Assembly (NCBI GenBank): GCA_030054095.1
Contig: JASGCO010000004.1
Location: 1-64,000 of the forward strand
DNA length: 64,000 nt
Reading direction: 5' to 3'
From: Sediminibacterium sp.
GTDB lineage: Bacteria; Bacteroidota; Bacteroidia; B-17B0; Aurantibacillaceae
The position numbers and the translations under genes were made by a program. The stretch's first letter is position 1; every line of letters begins with the position of its first letter. A model generated the notes under the pieces. That model saw nothing but the letters and a program-made list of their open reading frames with translations, did not search any database and was not told where the DNA came from. Below, piece by piece: positions 16,684 through 25,495 of this stretch.

Positions 16684-18707
16684 TCCTCAAGTAATTTTTC
16701 AAGGGCATACATTTCATCACGCAAACGTGCGGCTTCCATAAAGTCCATGTCCTTGGCGGCCCGCAACATGGCGCTTTTAATTTTCCCGATTTGTTTCTTT
16801 AACTCCTCCACGTTCATATATTGTACCACCGGATCTGCCGCTATGTTTAATACAGCATCCTCTGCCTCTACATAGGCTTTCACCAGTTTCCCATCCATGG
16901 TTACTTCTACCCCACCCATCATTGGATGAATAAGCGCTTTTTTACCAGCCTGTTTTGGCGATATGCCATGTTTATAATTGTATTCGATTTGCTTCTGTCG
17001 CCGGCGTCGTGTTTCTGTAATCGTATAACGCATGCTGTCTGTTATTTTATCCGCATACATGATGACCCGGCCATTCACATTCCGCGCGGCGCGGCCAACC
17101 GTTTGCACAAGACTTCGCTCATTTCTCAAAAACCCCTCTTTATCCGCATCCAGAATCGCAACCAGCGATACCTCCGGCAAATCCAGGCCCTCCCGCAACA
17201 GATTGATACCAATTAGTACGTCAAACATGCCCACCCGTAACTGCCTTAAAATCTCGATACGTTCCAATGTTTCCACTTCGCTGTGAATGTAACGGCAACG
17301 CACATTCAGCTTTGTAAGGTATTTCGTTAATTCCTCCGCCATCCGTTTAGTGAGGGTTGTCACTAACACCCGCTCATCCAGCGCTACTGTTTTATGAATT
17401 TCATCCAGCAAATCATCTACCTGATTTACACAAGGTCGTACTTCTATCACCGGATCCAGAATACCAGTAGGGCGTATTAACTGTTCCACTACTACCCCTT
17501 CTGATAATTGCAGTTCATAATCCGCAGGGGTTGCACTGATGTAAATTACCTGATTCTGAAGGGTTAAAAATTCTTCGAATTTTAAAGGACGGTTATCCAA
17601 GGCGCTGGGTAAACGGAAACCATATTCCACCAGATTCTGCTTACGGCTTAAATCGCCACCATACATGGCCCGCACCTGTGGAATGGTAACGTGACTCTCG
17701 TCTATCATCATCACATAATCATCCGGGAAATAATCCAACAGGCAAAAGGGACGCGTTCCCGGTAAACGCCCATCCATATAACGCGAGTAATTTTCAATTC
17801 CACTGCAATATCCTAGTTCCCGCATCATCTCCAGATCGTAATTCACCCGCTCTTCCAGTCGCTTCGCCTCCAGATCGCGGCCCTGCTTTTTAAAAAACGC
17901 GACTTGTACCGCCAGATCTTCCTGTATATGTACCATCGCCTTTTGAAGCGTATCGGGTGCCGTAACAAAGATGTTAGCCGGATAAATGGTAAACGAATTA
18001 AATTTTTCAAGAACTGTTCCATTGGCAGCATCAAATGTTTCTATGCTTTCGATTTCATCACCAAAAAAACTAATGCGGACAGAATAATCCGCATACGCCA
18101 AATTCAGATCTACTGTATCGCCTTTTACACGAAATGTCCCCCTTGTAAACTCTCCGGTTGTACGCGAATAAAGCGCTCCCACAAACTGATGCAGTAACTT
18201 GTTTCGTGAAATCAATTGCCCCTTCTCCACTACAATTATATTTTGCCGGAAATCAGATGGATTCCCCATACCATAAATACAGCTTACTGAGCTTACCACA
18301 ATGATATCGCGGCGCCCTGAAAGTAGCGAAGAAGTAGCACTTAAGCGCAGTTTTTCAATTTCGTCATTAATAGCGAGGTCTTTTTCAATGTACGTATCAC
18401 TGCCCGGCACGTAAGCCTCTGGCTGATAATAATCGTAGTAACTCACAAAATACTCTACCGCATTTTCTGGGAAAAATTGTTTGAACTCACTGTACAACTG
18501 TGCCGCCAGTGTTTTATTGTGACTTAAAATAAGTGTGGGCTTATTGATTTGCGCAATGACATTTGCGGCTGTAAATGTTTTTCCGGATCCGGTTACTCCC
18601 AGCAACACCTGATGTGGCGTATCGCCCTTTATACCTTCTACGAGTTGACGGATGGCTTCCGGTTGATCACCGGTAGGCTGGAATTCGGAGATAAGTTGAA
18701 ACGACAT
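16668..18707 (-). CDS. uvrB: Excinuclease ABC subunit B
   Basis: The damage-verifying helicase-like subunit of nucleotide excision repair; it loads with UvrA and recruits UvrC. 679 residues from ATG 18707, where the typical UvrB N-terminus FQLISEFQPTGDQPEAI begins; the frame extends 10 codons further but into the upstream hairpin. Walker A GVTGSGKT lies near residue 37. The beta-hairpin YYDYYQPEAYVPGSDTY lies at about 90-107, helicase motifs include MIDESH and LREGLDLPEVSLVAI, and QTVGRAARN is present. The C-terminal UVR coiled-coil motif (EELKKQI to MEAARLRDEMYALE) that contacts UvrC is complete. A terminator-like hairpin sits 14 bases upstream of the start. Confidence 0.96.
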   Translation of the reverse strand: MSFQLISEFQPTGDQPEAIRQLVEGIKGDTPHQVLLGVTGSGKTFTAANVIAQINKPTLILSHNKTLAAQLYSEFKQFFPENAVEYFVSYYDYYQPEAYVPGSDTYIEKDLAINDEIEKLRLSATSSLLSGRRDIIVVSSVSCIYGMGNPSDFRQNIIVVEKGQLISRNKLLHQFVGALYSRTTGEFTRGTFRVKGDTVDLNLAYADYSVRISFFGDEIESIETFDAANGTVLEKFNSFTIYPANIFVTAPDTLQKAMVHIQEDLAVQVAFFKKQGRDLEAKRLEERVNYDLEMMRELGYCSGIENYSRYMDGRLPGTRPFCLLDYFPDDYVMMIDESHVTIPQVRAMYGGDLSRKQNLVEYGFRLPSALDNRPLKFEEFLTLQNQVIYISATPADYELQLSEGVVVEQLIRPTGILDPVIEVRPCVNQVDDLLDEIHKTVALDERVLVTTLTKRMAEELTKYLTKLNVRCRYIHSEVETLERIEILRQLRVGMFDVLIGINLLREGLDLPEVSLVAILDADKEGFLRNERSLVQTVGRAARNVNGRVIMYADKITDSMRYTITETRRRRQKQIEYNYKHGISPKQAGKKALIHPMMGGVEVTMDGKLVKAYVEAEDAVLNIAADPVVQYMNVEELKKQIGKIKSAMLRAAKDMDFMEAARLRDEMYALEKLLEDKKNG

Positions 18708-18720
18708 GATAGATTGGCCT

Positions 18721-18760
18721 AAAAACGACGTTTCCACCCTGTGTGGTGGAAACGTCGTTT
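18721..18760 (-). terminator. Strong Rho-independent terminator after TlpA-like gene
   Basis: Perfect 16-bp stem (AAACGACGTTTCCACC and its complement) with a 6-base loop, followed on the minus strand by TTTTT. It starts 18 bases after the stop at 18778 and ends 14 bases before the uvrB start. Confidence 0.8.
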
Positions 18761-18777
18761 GATATTATTTAATTCTG

Positions 18778-20304
18778 TTATTTTTTAAGGTTCTCTTTTT
18801 CCATCCGCTCCAGCAACTCCAGATATTCTTTCACCTGTTCGGCGCCTAAACGTTTGGCTTTAATTTTTTTATCCTTATCCAGTATATAAATAACCGGAGT
18901 TGAATAAATGTCGTACTTATCTTTCAGGTTGTTCAGGTGAATCGGATCATACACATTATAAAAATCCACTTTCTTCTCCTTCAACCATTTTATCCATTTC
19001 TCAAACTCATCCTTTGTATAAACAGCATAAACGGTATAGTCTATTTTCCCCTTAACATCTTTCAGCGATTCCTGCAACTTCGGGATCTCCGTCTGACAAT
19101 GGCCGCAATCCACATCCCAGAACACTAAAACGGTGTATTTCGATTTAATATCCGACAAGCGGTTGAACATCGGGGTTAGCTTATCAATATTCTTATAATA
19201 CAATTTGGTCACGCTTTCGCTGCTGCGGCAAGTATCAAAACCCATTTTTGTTACTTCTTTTCCACGAATAGTATCAATCATAAATAACTCCGGGGCCTTG
19301 GAATCAATCAATAAATTGCGGACAATCGCAATCCGGTCGCCTATCTTTTTAATGGTTTCTTCAGAATAGATCTCTTTGGCCTTCCCTGCACCAATGTACT
19401 TATCATACATGTGAACAAAGATCTTATCAAATCCCATAATCTTACTGTTTTCATATTTGGAGGTGAAATGCGCCAGTGTCATATTATAAAGATCATTTCC
19501 TTCTTCGCATTTTCCCATCACCATATCTATCGCCTGAATAACCGTATCCGGATTCTGTAAAATTACATTATCAAAATACTTAATTAACCGATCATCATAA
19601 AAAGGGGTACGTACCAGGCGCTCATCTTTAAAGTTAACCTCATCCCAATAGTGGTTTTTATAATAATAGTATTGCCATACACTATCCGGCCGATTGTTTT
19701 TTGCTTTCGGAATCATAGCAGGATCCGGATTTTTTTCCGTTTTCAGATTCATGACATCGTAAACAAACGAACCTTTTACTTTAGTCATAAAATCTTTTTC
19801 AAACTTCACGACTTCCTCATTTAGTTTTTTAAGATTGTCCGTCATAAATTTGATACTGTCCGCCTTTGACTTACCTTTAGTTTGTTCTTTCAATTTCCCA
19901 AACTCTGAATTTTTGTTGGTAATAAAGCGGATATATGAAAAAAACTGCTCATTATCCTTACTACCGGTGGCTTTAAGACTATTTACAATATCACTGAAAT
20001 CGGTAGAAATGCCAAATTTCTGCGTGTCATTTACAAAAAAATCGAAATAAATTGATTTTTTTTCACTCACCAAAGTGTAAACACCTTTATCCAGCGGCTC
20101 TTTTCCTTTAAATACAGCCGCCCCGTTCTTAATACCAACACAGGTATCTGAAATATATTGCTTATCAAAAAGGTATTTCACAAGATAAAGCGTGTCGTCG
20201 GGCAAGCCTTTAAAATTTACTTTAATTTCGTAACCACTTTGTGCACGGGATCCTAAAACCCACACAAAACAAATCGTTAAAAGGGTAAAACTGCGTTTTA
20301 TCAT
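18778..20304 (-). CDS. TlpA-like thioredoxin-fold lipid/periplasmic protein with DUF4369/DUF5106-like regions
   Basis: 508 residues with a signal peptide ending near SRAQ. The N-terminal 120 residues resemble DUF4369 (beta-rich, DTLYLVKYLFDKQY, ISTDFSD). A helical middle, about 120-350, resembles DUF5106. The C-terminal 150 residues form a thioredoxin-like domain with FWDVDCGHCQTEIP (CXXC is CGHC, about residue 405) and a cis-Pro turn in YSTPVIYILDKDKK. Such fusions are common periplasmic thiol-disulfide oxidoreductases in Bacteroidota. The gene has its own -7 element at 20322-20329 and a strong terminator, so it is probably monocistronic. Confidence 0.85.
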   Translation of the reverse strand: MIKRSFTLLTICFVWVLGSRAQSGYEIKVNFKGLPDDTLYLVKYLFDKQYISDTCVGIKNGAAVFKGKEPLDKGVYTLVSEKKSIYFDFFVNDTQKFGISTDFSDIVNSLKATGSKDNEQFFSYIRFITNKNSEFGKLKEQTKGKSKADSIKFMTDNLKKLNEEVVKFEKDFMTKVKGSFVYDVMNLKTEKNPDPAMIPKAKNNRPDSVWQYYYYKNHYWDEVNFKDERLVRTPFYDDRLIKYFDNVILQNPDTVIQAIDMVMGKCEEGNDLYNMTLAHFTSKYENSKIMGFDKIFVHMYDKYIGAGKAKEIYSEETIKKIGDRIAIVRNLLIDSKAPELFMIDTIRGKEVTKMGFDTCRSSESVTKLYYKNIDKLTPMFNRLSDIKSKYTVLVFWDVDCGHCQTEIPKLQESLKDVKGKIDYTVYAVYTKDEFEKWIKWLKEKKVDFYNVYDPIHLNNLKDKYDIYSTPVIYILDKDKKIKAKRLGAEQVKEYLELLERMEKENLKK

Positions 20305-20321
20305 AGTTATATCAAGGTTAG

Positions 20322-20329
20322 CAAATGTA
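20322..20329 (-). promoter_or_regulatory. -7 promoter element (TACATTTG)
   Basis: TAnnTTTG match on the minus strand, 17 bases before the start at 20304. Confidence 0.5.
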
Positions 20330-20390
20330 ATAAATGCGCCCTGATCTTTTCAAAAGTCATACCAAAAAATACCGAGCCATTTATAAAATA

Positions 20391-20423
20391 TGTTAAATGC
20401 CCGACTGTTCCGGGCATTTAACA
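20391..20423 (-). terminator. Terminator of TonB receptor/DUF4249 operon
   Basis: Perfect 13-bp stem (TGTTAAATGCCCG and complement) with a 7-base loop, followed on the minus strand by TATTTTAT; about 70 bases after the stop at 20491. Confidence 0.7.
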
Positions 20424-20490
20424 TAAAAGCCTAATGTATTTAAACTCAACTATCAGCGTACGATAGCGTCTTTTCGAAAACGTCTTGTAA

Positions 20491-21390
20491 TTAGTTTACC
20501 ACTCTCACTCTGGATACAACAGACGCCATGTTAAACCAACCTACAGCTTTCACTTTTGCACCTCCGGGTGTCACCAAATTGGTTTTAACATTCTCGGGAG
20601 TAGTAGCAAATAAACCACCATTATTGATCTGAGCAATTGCCTGAAGTAAAAAGAAATAGGTTTCACGTGAAATGGAGTGAATTTCTACCTTACAGACATC
20701 AAATTTACGGTACCTGTAAAACCCAATAAAAGCAGGAGGAGGGGTAAATGTAAGTGAATCCAGACCCGATGTAACAGCTCCATTAGTTCCGTCAATGGCA
20801 AGGTTAACGTCTTCCGCCTTTTTAAACAAGGTATCGTTACGCGATGTTTTTATCCAGTAGTAATCTGTATTAGCATCTACTTTATCTTTCGCATAAAGGT
20901 AACAGTAGTAAACATTTTTAGGTGCTCCAGGTCCTCCCAGGCTTCCATCTTCATCAAGCGTTACTCCTATACTATCGATGGAGGCTGTCCGCTTTAAAGT
21001 AGTGGTCGATTTATACACCTGTCCTTCGTAGGTAATATTTAATTCATATACGTGATTTAATCTGGCCATAGTATCTGTGGGATTATACGGCAACTGATAC
21101 CGCCCGTCACTGGTATGATTAAAAATGTATGTCTTATTCATTGTCAGGTCTTTAAGTTCTACCTGAGCACTAGTAACCGGCGGGGCTGCCTTATTACTAA
21201 AAAAACTATCATTGTTGGTCAGAACTATTTCCTGAGTTTTTGGCATATTATTTATAAATGCATCAACTACCAGTAATTTGGATCCTTCTTCCAGCTTAAC
21301 CTGTATAACATCTTCACACGAGGCGAAAAAAATACCGGTGGCTACTATTACGAAGTGGATTATATACGATTTTATATTTTTCATACACAT
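20491..21390 (-). CDS. DUF4249 surface lipoprotein
   Basis: 299 residues; the start is ATG 21390 or the ATG two codons later. A lipoprotein signal ends in lipobox FFASC, then EDVIQVKLEEG, SKLLVVDAFINN and VTSAQVELKD, the opening pattern of DUF4249 proteins. The rest is beta-rich. DUF4249 lipoproteins are regularly encoded next to TonB-dependent receptors in Bacteroidota, and the gene here follows such a receptor by 14 bases, so it is likely the receptor's surface partner. The imported substrate is unknown. Confidence 0.85.
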   Translation of the reverse strand: MCMKNIKSYIIHFVIVATGIFFASCEDVIQVKLEEGSKLLVVDAFINNMPKTQEIVLTNNDSFFSNKAAPPVTSAQVELKDLTMNKTYIFNHTSDGRYQLPYNPTDTMARLNHVYELNITYEGQVYKSTTTLKRTASIDSIGVTLDEDGSLGGPGAPKNVYYCYLYAKDKVDANTDYYWIKTSRNDTLFKKAEDVNLAIDGTNGAVTSGLDSLTFTPPPAFIGFYRYRKFDVCKVEIHSISRETYFFLLQAIAQINNGGLFATTPENVKTNLVTPGGAKVKAVGWFNMASVVSRVRVVN

Positions 21391-21404
21391 GCTTTAATAA
21401 GTGA

Positions 21405-23765
21405 TCAGAATTTAAAATTATACGTGATTGCCGGAATAAATGAACCAATAATTGAATAACGTACCGCCTCTGTAGAAAGATTATTGTCTTTGTTGGTTCT
21501 GAAATAAATACTAAACGCGTTACGGCGGTTATATACATTATACACACTCATCACTATGGTTTGTTTATATCGGCGAACATCATTCTTCTTGAAATTATAG
21601 GTTGCACCAATATCCATACGATGATAAGGGGTAATACGGTAGTTATTTCTTACGTTGTCTGTATTATAAGGAATATTCAAATTCTGAATCTGTAATTTGG
21701 TATTAGGGAAAGTAGCAGGTGTTCCACTCAGGAAAACAAAATTGGCAGATACGGTCCAACGTTTATTAAAGTCGTAAGATAAACTTGTATTTAAACAGTG
21801 TGTGCGGTCATAACGGCTGTTAAACCATTCACTGTTACTGATACCTTCCACCAAACGTTCTGTTTTACTCAAAGTATAACTTATCCAGCCATTTAGCTTA
21901 CCCTTGTTTTTCTTTATATATAACTCTAAACCATAAGCACGCCCCAGACCTTGTAATAGTTGGCTTTCTACCTGCGGGTTAAGGAATAAATCCGCGTTAT
22001 CAATATAATCCAATTGATTTACCATGTACTTGTAATACACCTCTGCCGATGTTTCAAACATATTCTCTTTAAAATTTCTGAAATAACCTATGCTTCCCTG
22101 ATCGGCAATAAGCGGTTTAAGGTTATTGGTTGCCAATGTGTACACATCAAGCGGTGTACTTGCTGCTGTATTACTTATTAATTGCAGATACTGTGCCATG
22201 CGGTTATAACTGGCTTTAACAGATGAAAAGTCGTTAATGACATAGTTCACTGCCAAACGCGGTTCAGGGTTCACGTAGTTCTGTATGCTTTTCCAGGGAT
22301 CGTATTTTTTCGTTGATCTGAGGGGCAGTGGCTCATTTAAAGCTGTATCTCCGTAAAAATAAGCGGTTCCTTTTCCAAGATAATCAAACGCGCTAACCCT
22401 TAATCCGTACTCAACGGTAAGGCGTTGCATAATTTTATGTTCATTTCCTACATAAGCTGAATATTCCATTCCATAACGCTTATCCAGTGTAATCGGAATT
22501 GTTTGATTATTACTTGTCGCCTTCGCATCACCCGGTAAAAAATCGTAGTACATTGCCTGAGCCCCAAAACGTATCGTATTTTTGCTATTCAGGTAGAATG
22601 TAAAATCGGGTTTAAAACTATAATTAATAATGTTCGAGTTCCATTTAAAACTCTGATTGGTACTTTCCTGTTTAAACTCTAAACGGTAATCGTAGTTACT
22701 GTAAAAAGCCGTTACATTCATAAATACGCGGTTATTAAAAATATGATTCCACCGTAACGTGCCGGTCGCGTTCCCCCAATCAAAACCAAAACCGGCGCCA
22801 AAAACATCGCGCCCGAAATACCCGCTGGCAAACACCGTGTTTTTATCATCAATCCGGTAATTCAATTTTGCTGTTAAATCATAAAAATAAAATTTTGCAT
22901 CTTTTAATCCCGGACGGTTTTTTAAAAAAGGTTTGGCTAAAACGTCAATGTAACTGCGACGACCTGCAATGATAAAACTTGCTTTATCCTTTACAATAGG
23001 CGCCTCAACACTTAAACGACTAAATATACTACCAATACCACCATTCACTTCCAGTTGTTTACTGTTACCTTCCTTCATACGGATATCCAGGATAGATGAA
23101 ACCCTGCCGCCATATTGCGAAGGAATGCCACCTTTAAGAAGTTTCACATCCTTTACAGCATCAGGATTAAATACCGAGAAAAATCCGAACAGATGGGAAG
23201 AGTTGTAAACCGGCGCCTCATCCAGCAGAATAAGGTTTTGATCAATATTACCGCCACGTACGTTAAAACCACTGGCTCCTTCTCCTACCGTGGTAACACC
23301 GGGCAATAACTGTACTGATTTCACAATATCCACCTCGCCCAACAAAGCCGGAATTTTATTGATCTGTTTAATGTCCAGTTTGGCCGTACTCATATCCATA
23401 CTGGTTATGTTTTTGTCCTCTTTCTCACCCGTTACAGTTACTTCATCCAATAACTTCCCTTCTTCAGTAAGTTCTATATTTTTGGTGGTATTTTGGGTAA
23501 GATCCACTACTATGGTGAAAACATTGTATCCAATATAACTCGCCATCAATGTATGGGTACCTTTTGGTAAGGTTAAAGAATAAAAACCATACTCATTAGT
23601 TGGAGCAGCCATATTCGTTCCCTGCTTATATACTGTAGCACCAATCAGCGCTTCTCCGTTTTTAGCATCCTTAACATATCCGCTAAGTGTTGCTTTTTCC
23701 TGTGCCGTCATCCTGAAGAACGAACTTAAACATACTGATAATAAAACTAATAAACGCTGACTCAT
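21405..23765 (-). CDS. TonB-dependent outer-membrane receptor
   Basis: 786 residues. The signal peptide ends near RMTAQ. A carboxypeptidase-regulatory-like domain covers about 24-110 (ATLSGYVKDAKNGEALIGATV, GFYSLTLPKGTHTL). The plug domain, about 120-230, carries LLPGVTTVGEGASGFNVRGGN, LLDEAPVYNSSHLFG and LLKGGIPSQYGGRVSSILDI, and the rest is a 22-strand-type beta-barrel ending in an aromatic residue (ITYNFKF). Active import powered by TonB is the family role. The paired DUF4249 gene follows, and a divergent promoter region separates it from hisS. Nothing here identifies the ligand. Confidence 0.93.
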   Translation of the reverse strand: MSQRLLVLLSVCLSSFFRMTAQEKATLSGYVKDAKNGEALIGATVYKQGTNMAAPTNEYGFYSLTLPKGTHTLMASYIGYNVFTIVVDLTQNTTKNIELTEEGKLLDEVTVTGEKEDKNITSMDMSTAKLDIKQINKIPALLGEVDIVKSVQLLPGVTTVGEGASGFNVRGGNIDQNLILLDEAPVYNSSHLFGFFSVFNPDAVKDVKLLKGGIPSQYGGRVSSILDIRMKEGNSKQLEVNGGIGSIFSRLSVEAPIVKDKASFIIAGRRSYIDVLAKPFLKNRPGLKDAKFYFYDLTAKLNYRIDDKNTVFASGYFGRDVFGAGFGFDWGNATGTLRWNHIFNNRVFMNVTAFYSNYDYRLEFKQESTNQSFKWNSNIINYSFKPDFTFYLNSKNTIRFGAQAMYYDFLPGDAKATSNNQTIPITLDKRYGMEYSAYVGNEHKIMQRLTVEYGLRVSAFDYLGKGTAYFYGDTALNEPLPLRSTKKYDPWKSIQNYVNPEPRLAVNYVINDFSSVKASYNRMAQYLQLISNTAASTPLDVYTLATNNLKPLIADQGSIGYFRNFKENMFETSAEVYYKYMVNQLDYIDNADLFLNPQVESQLLQGLGRAYGLELYIKKNKGKLNGWISYTLSKTERLVEGISNSEWFNSRYDRTHCLNTSLSYDFNKRWTVSANFVFLSGTPATFPNTKLQIQNLNIPYNTDNVRNNYRITPYHRMDIGATYNFKKNDVRRYKQTIVMSVYNVYNRRNAFSIYFRTNKDNNLSTEAVRYSIIGSFIPAITYNFKF

Positions 23766-23819
23766 ATACTCACTTAATAATAACTACTTTCTTAAACCCT
23801 ACTTTCATTAAATTGTTCG

Positions 23820-23827
23820 CAAAACTA
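23820..23827 (-). promoter_or_regulatory. -7 promoter element (TAGTTTTG) of receptor operon
   Basis: Matches TAnnTTTG on the minus strand, 54 bases before the start at 23765. Confidence 0.4.
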
Positions 23828-24086
23828 AGGAAACCTATTGTGTTTCCTTGGTTTTTTGTCAAGTTTAACATTTTTTAATTCACAAATCATTTCACATCAA
23901 AATAACCTGTTTTCTCCTTCCAGACAGCCCAGTGGAACTTTACCCCTATCTGCCCATCAAAAATATCCGGCAAAAATACATGTTTATTTTACGGCAAGAA
24001 TTACCTATTGTTAATTAATTCGTTATTATCTGATAAAGTCTTTTTATCACATTTCGGCGTTTAGCTATTAATCGGCTATAAATCCG

Positions 24087-24094
24087 TAAGTTTG
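24087..24094 (+). promoter_or_regulatory. -7 promoter element (TAAGTTTG) of hisS
   Basis: TAnnTTTG followed by C, 19 bases before the hisS ATG. Confidence 0.5.
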
Positions 24095-24113
24095 CAGTCT
24101 TTTAAATAGCGCC

Positions 24114-25493
24114 ATGAAACCTTCTATACCTCGCGGAACGAGAGACTTTGGATCCGCAGACATGCGTAAACGGAACTACATCTTTTCCATCATCCGGAAA
24201 AATTTTGAACTATTTGGTTATGAACCCATTGAAACACCTTCGATGGAAAACATAGCCACTCTGACGGGCAAGTACGGAGAAGAAGGGGATCAATTGATTT
24301 TTAAAATTCTTAATTCCCGCTTACACGAAAGTAAAAAGAAGGATCTTTTACAGAGTGAGTTTGAGAAAACGCTTAAATCGGCTTATAATTCGGATGAATT
24401 AACCGGTAAGGCCCTGCGTTACGATTTAACTGTACCGTTTGCCCGCTATGTGGTAATGAACCGTCATTTACTTACTTTTCCGTTTAAACGGTACCAGATT
24501 CAACCTGTTTGGCGGGCTGATGCACCTCAGCGTGGCCGCTACCGAGAATTTTATCAGTGCGACGCAGATGTTATTGGCTCCGATTCTCTGGTAAATGAAC
24601 TGGATCTTATTGGTCTGATTGACAAAAGCTTTTATGAATTGAAGGTACCGGTCCTTCTTAAATTCAATAACCGTAAAATTCTCAGCGCCATTGCCGAAAT
24701 TGTAAATTATCCGGATAAAATTGTTGAAATAACCGTTGCTATTGATAAACTGGATAAAATAGGGAAAGAAGGCGTCGTAAAAGAATTAACGGCAAACGGA
24801 ATCAGCAATGACGCTATCGCGAAGTTGGAACCATTAATTGATTTTAAAGGCAACAATGCCGAAAAAATAGAAATTCTCCGCCGTTTTGTTGGCAATAACG
24901 CTATTGGATTAAAAGGTGTTGAAGAACTTGAATACCTTCTGAATAACAGTTCCGGACAAATACATCATGCCTCACTCGAACTGGATATTACACTGGCACG
25001 GGGACTTAATTACTATACAGGCACTATTTTTGAATGCAAAGCAAATGCCGGTACCTTTACACCAAGTATCCTTGGCGGGGGACGTTACGATGACCTTACC
25101 GGAGTATTTGGATTAAAAGACATGTCGGGCGTTGGTATTAGTTTTGGCATTGACCGGATTTTTGATGTAATGGAAGAACTACAACTGTTTCCTGATAGCA
25201 TACAGGCACAAAGCACCACTCAACTACTGTTTGCTAATTTTGGCGGTAACGAGGAACGGTATTGCATTGAATTAATAAAACGCTTAAGAGATAATGGCAT
25301 TGCCTGCGAATTGTACCCGGATGCAAAAAAAATGCAAAAGCAATTTGAATTTGCCGACAAAAAGAAGATCCCCTTTGTTTGCATTGCAGGAAGCCAGGAA
25401 ATTGAAAGTGGCTTATTAGGATTAAAAGAACTTAAAACAGGGACACAGGAAAAGTTGAGTCCTGATCAATTGGTTGAAAAATTTAAAGTTTAA
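24114..25493 (+). CDS. hisS: Histidine--tRNA ligase
   Basis: Charges tRNA-His. A class II synthetase of 459 residues. The N-terminal PSIPRGTRDFG is typical; motif 1 surrounds FGYEPIETPSME; motif 2 is QPVWRADAPQRGRYREFYQCDAD split around the loop. The histidine signature LARGLNYYTGTIFE and motif 3 (GGGRYDDLTGVFG, GVGISFGIDRI) are complete. The C-terminal 90 residues are the anticodon-binding domain (LFANFGGNEE, ELYPDAKKMQKQF). It starts the hisS-hutH-NTR-ppa cluster, with 2 bases to hutH, so charging and breakdown of histidine are cotranscribed here. Confidence 0.96.
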   Translation: MKPSIPRGTRDFGSADMRKRNYIFSIIRKNFELFGYEPIETPSMENIATLTGKYGEEGDQLIFKILNSRLHESKKKDLLQSEFEKTLKSAYNSDELTGKALRYDLTVPFARYVVMNRHLLTFPFKRYQIQPVWRADAPQRGRYREFYQCDADVIGSDSLVNELDLIGLIDKSFYELKVPVLLKFNNRKILSAIAEIVNYPDKIVEITVAIDKLDKIGKEGVVKELTANGISNDAIAKLEPLIDFKGNNAEKIEILRRFVGNNAIGLKGVEELEYLLNNSSGQIHHASLELDITLARGLNYYTGTIFECKANAGTFTPSILGGGRYDDLTGVFGLKDMSGVGISFGIDRIFDVMEELQLFPDSIQAQSTTQLLFANFGGNEERYCIELIKRLRDNGIACELYPDAKKMQKQFEFADKKKIPFVCIAGSQEIESGLLGLKELKTGTQEKLSPDQLVEKFKV

Positions 25494-25495
25494 TT

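Larger units (their letters stand above)
23766..24113. other. 348-base divergent intergenic region
   Basis: No gene seen. It holds a -7 element for the TonB receptor (23820-23827, minus) and one for hisS (24087-24094, plus). I looked for a T-box leader (GGGTGG...ACCGCG) before hisS and did not see one. Confidence 0.6.

Noticed and set aside
23766-24113. T-box or His attenuator before hisS
   Set aside because: I saw no T-box core and no His-rich leader frame; a plain -7 element is present instead.
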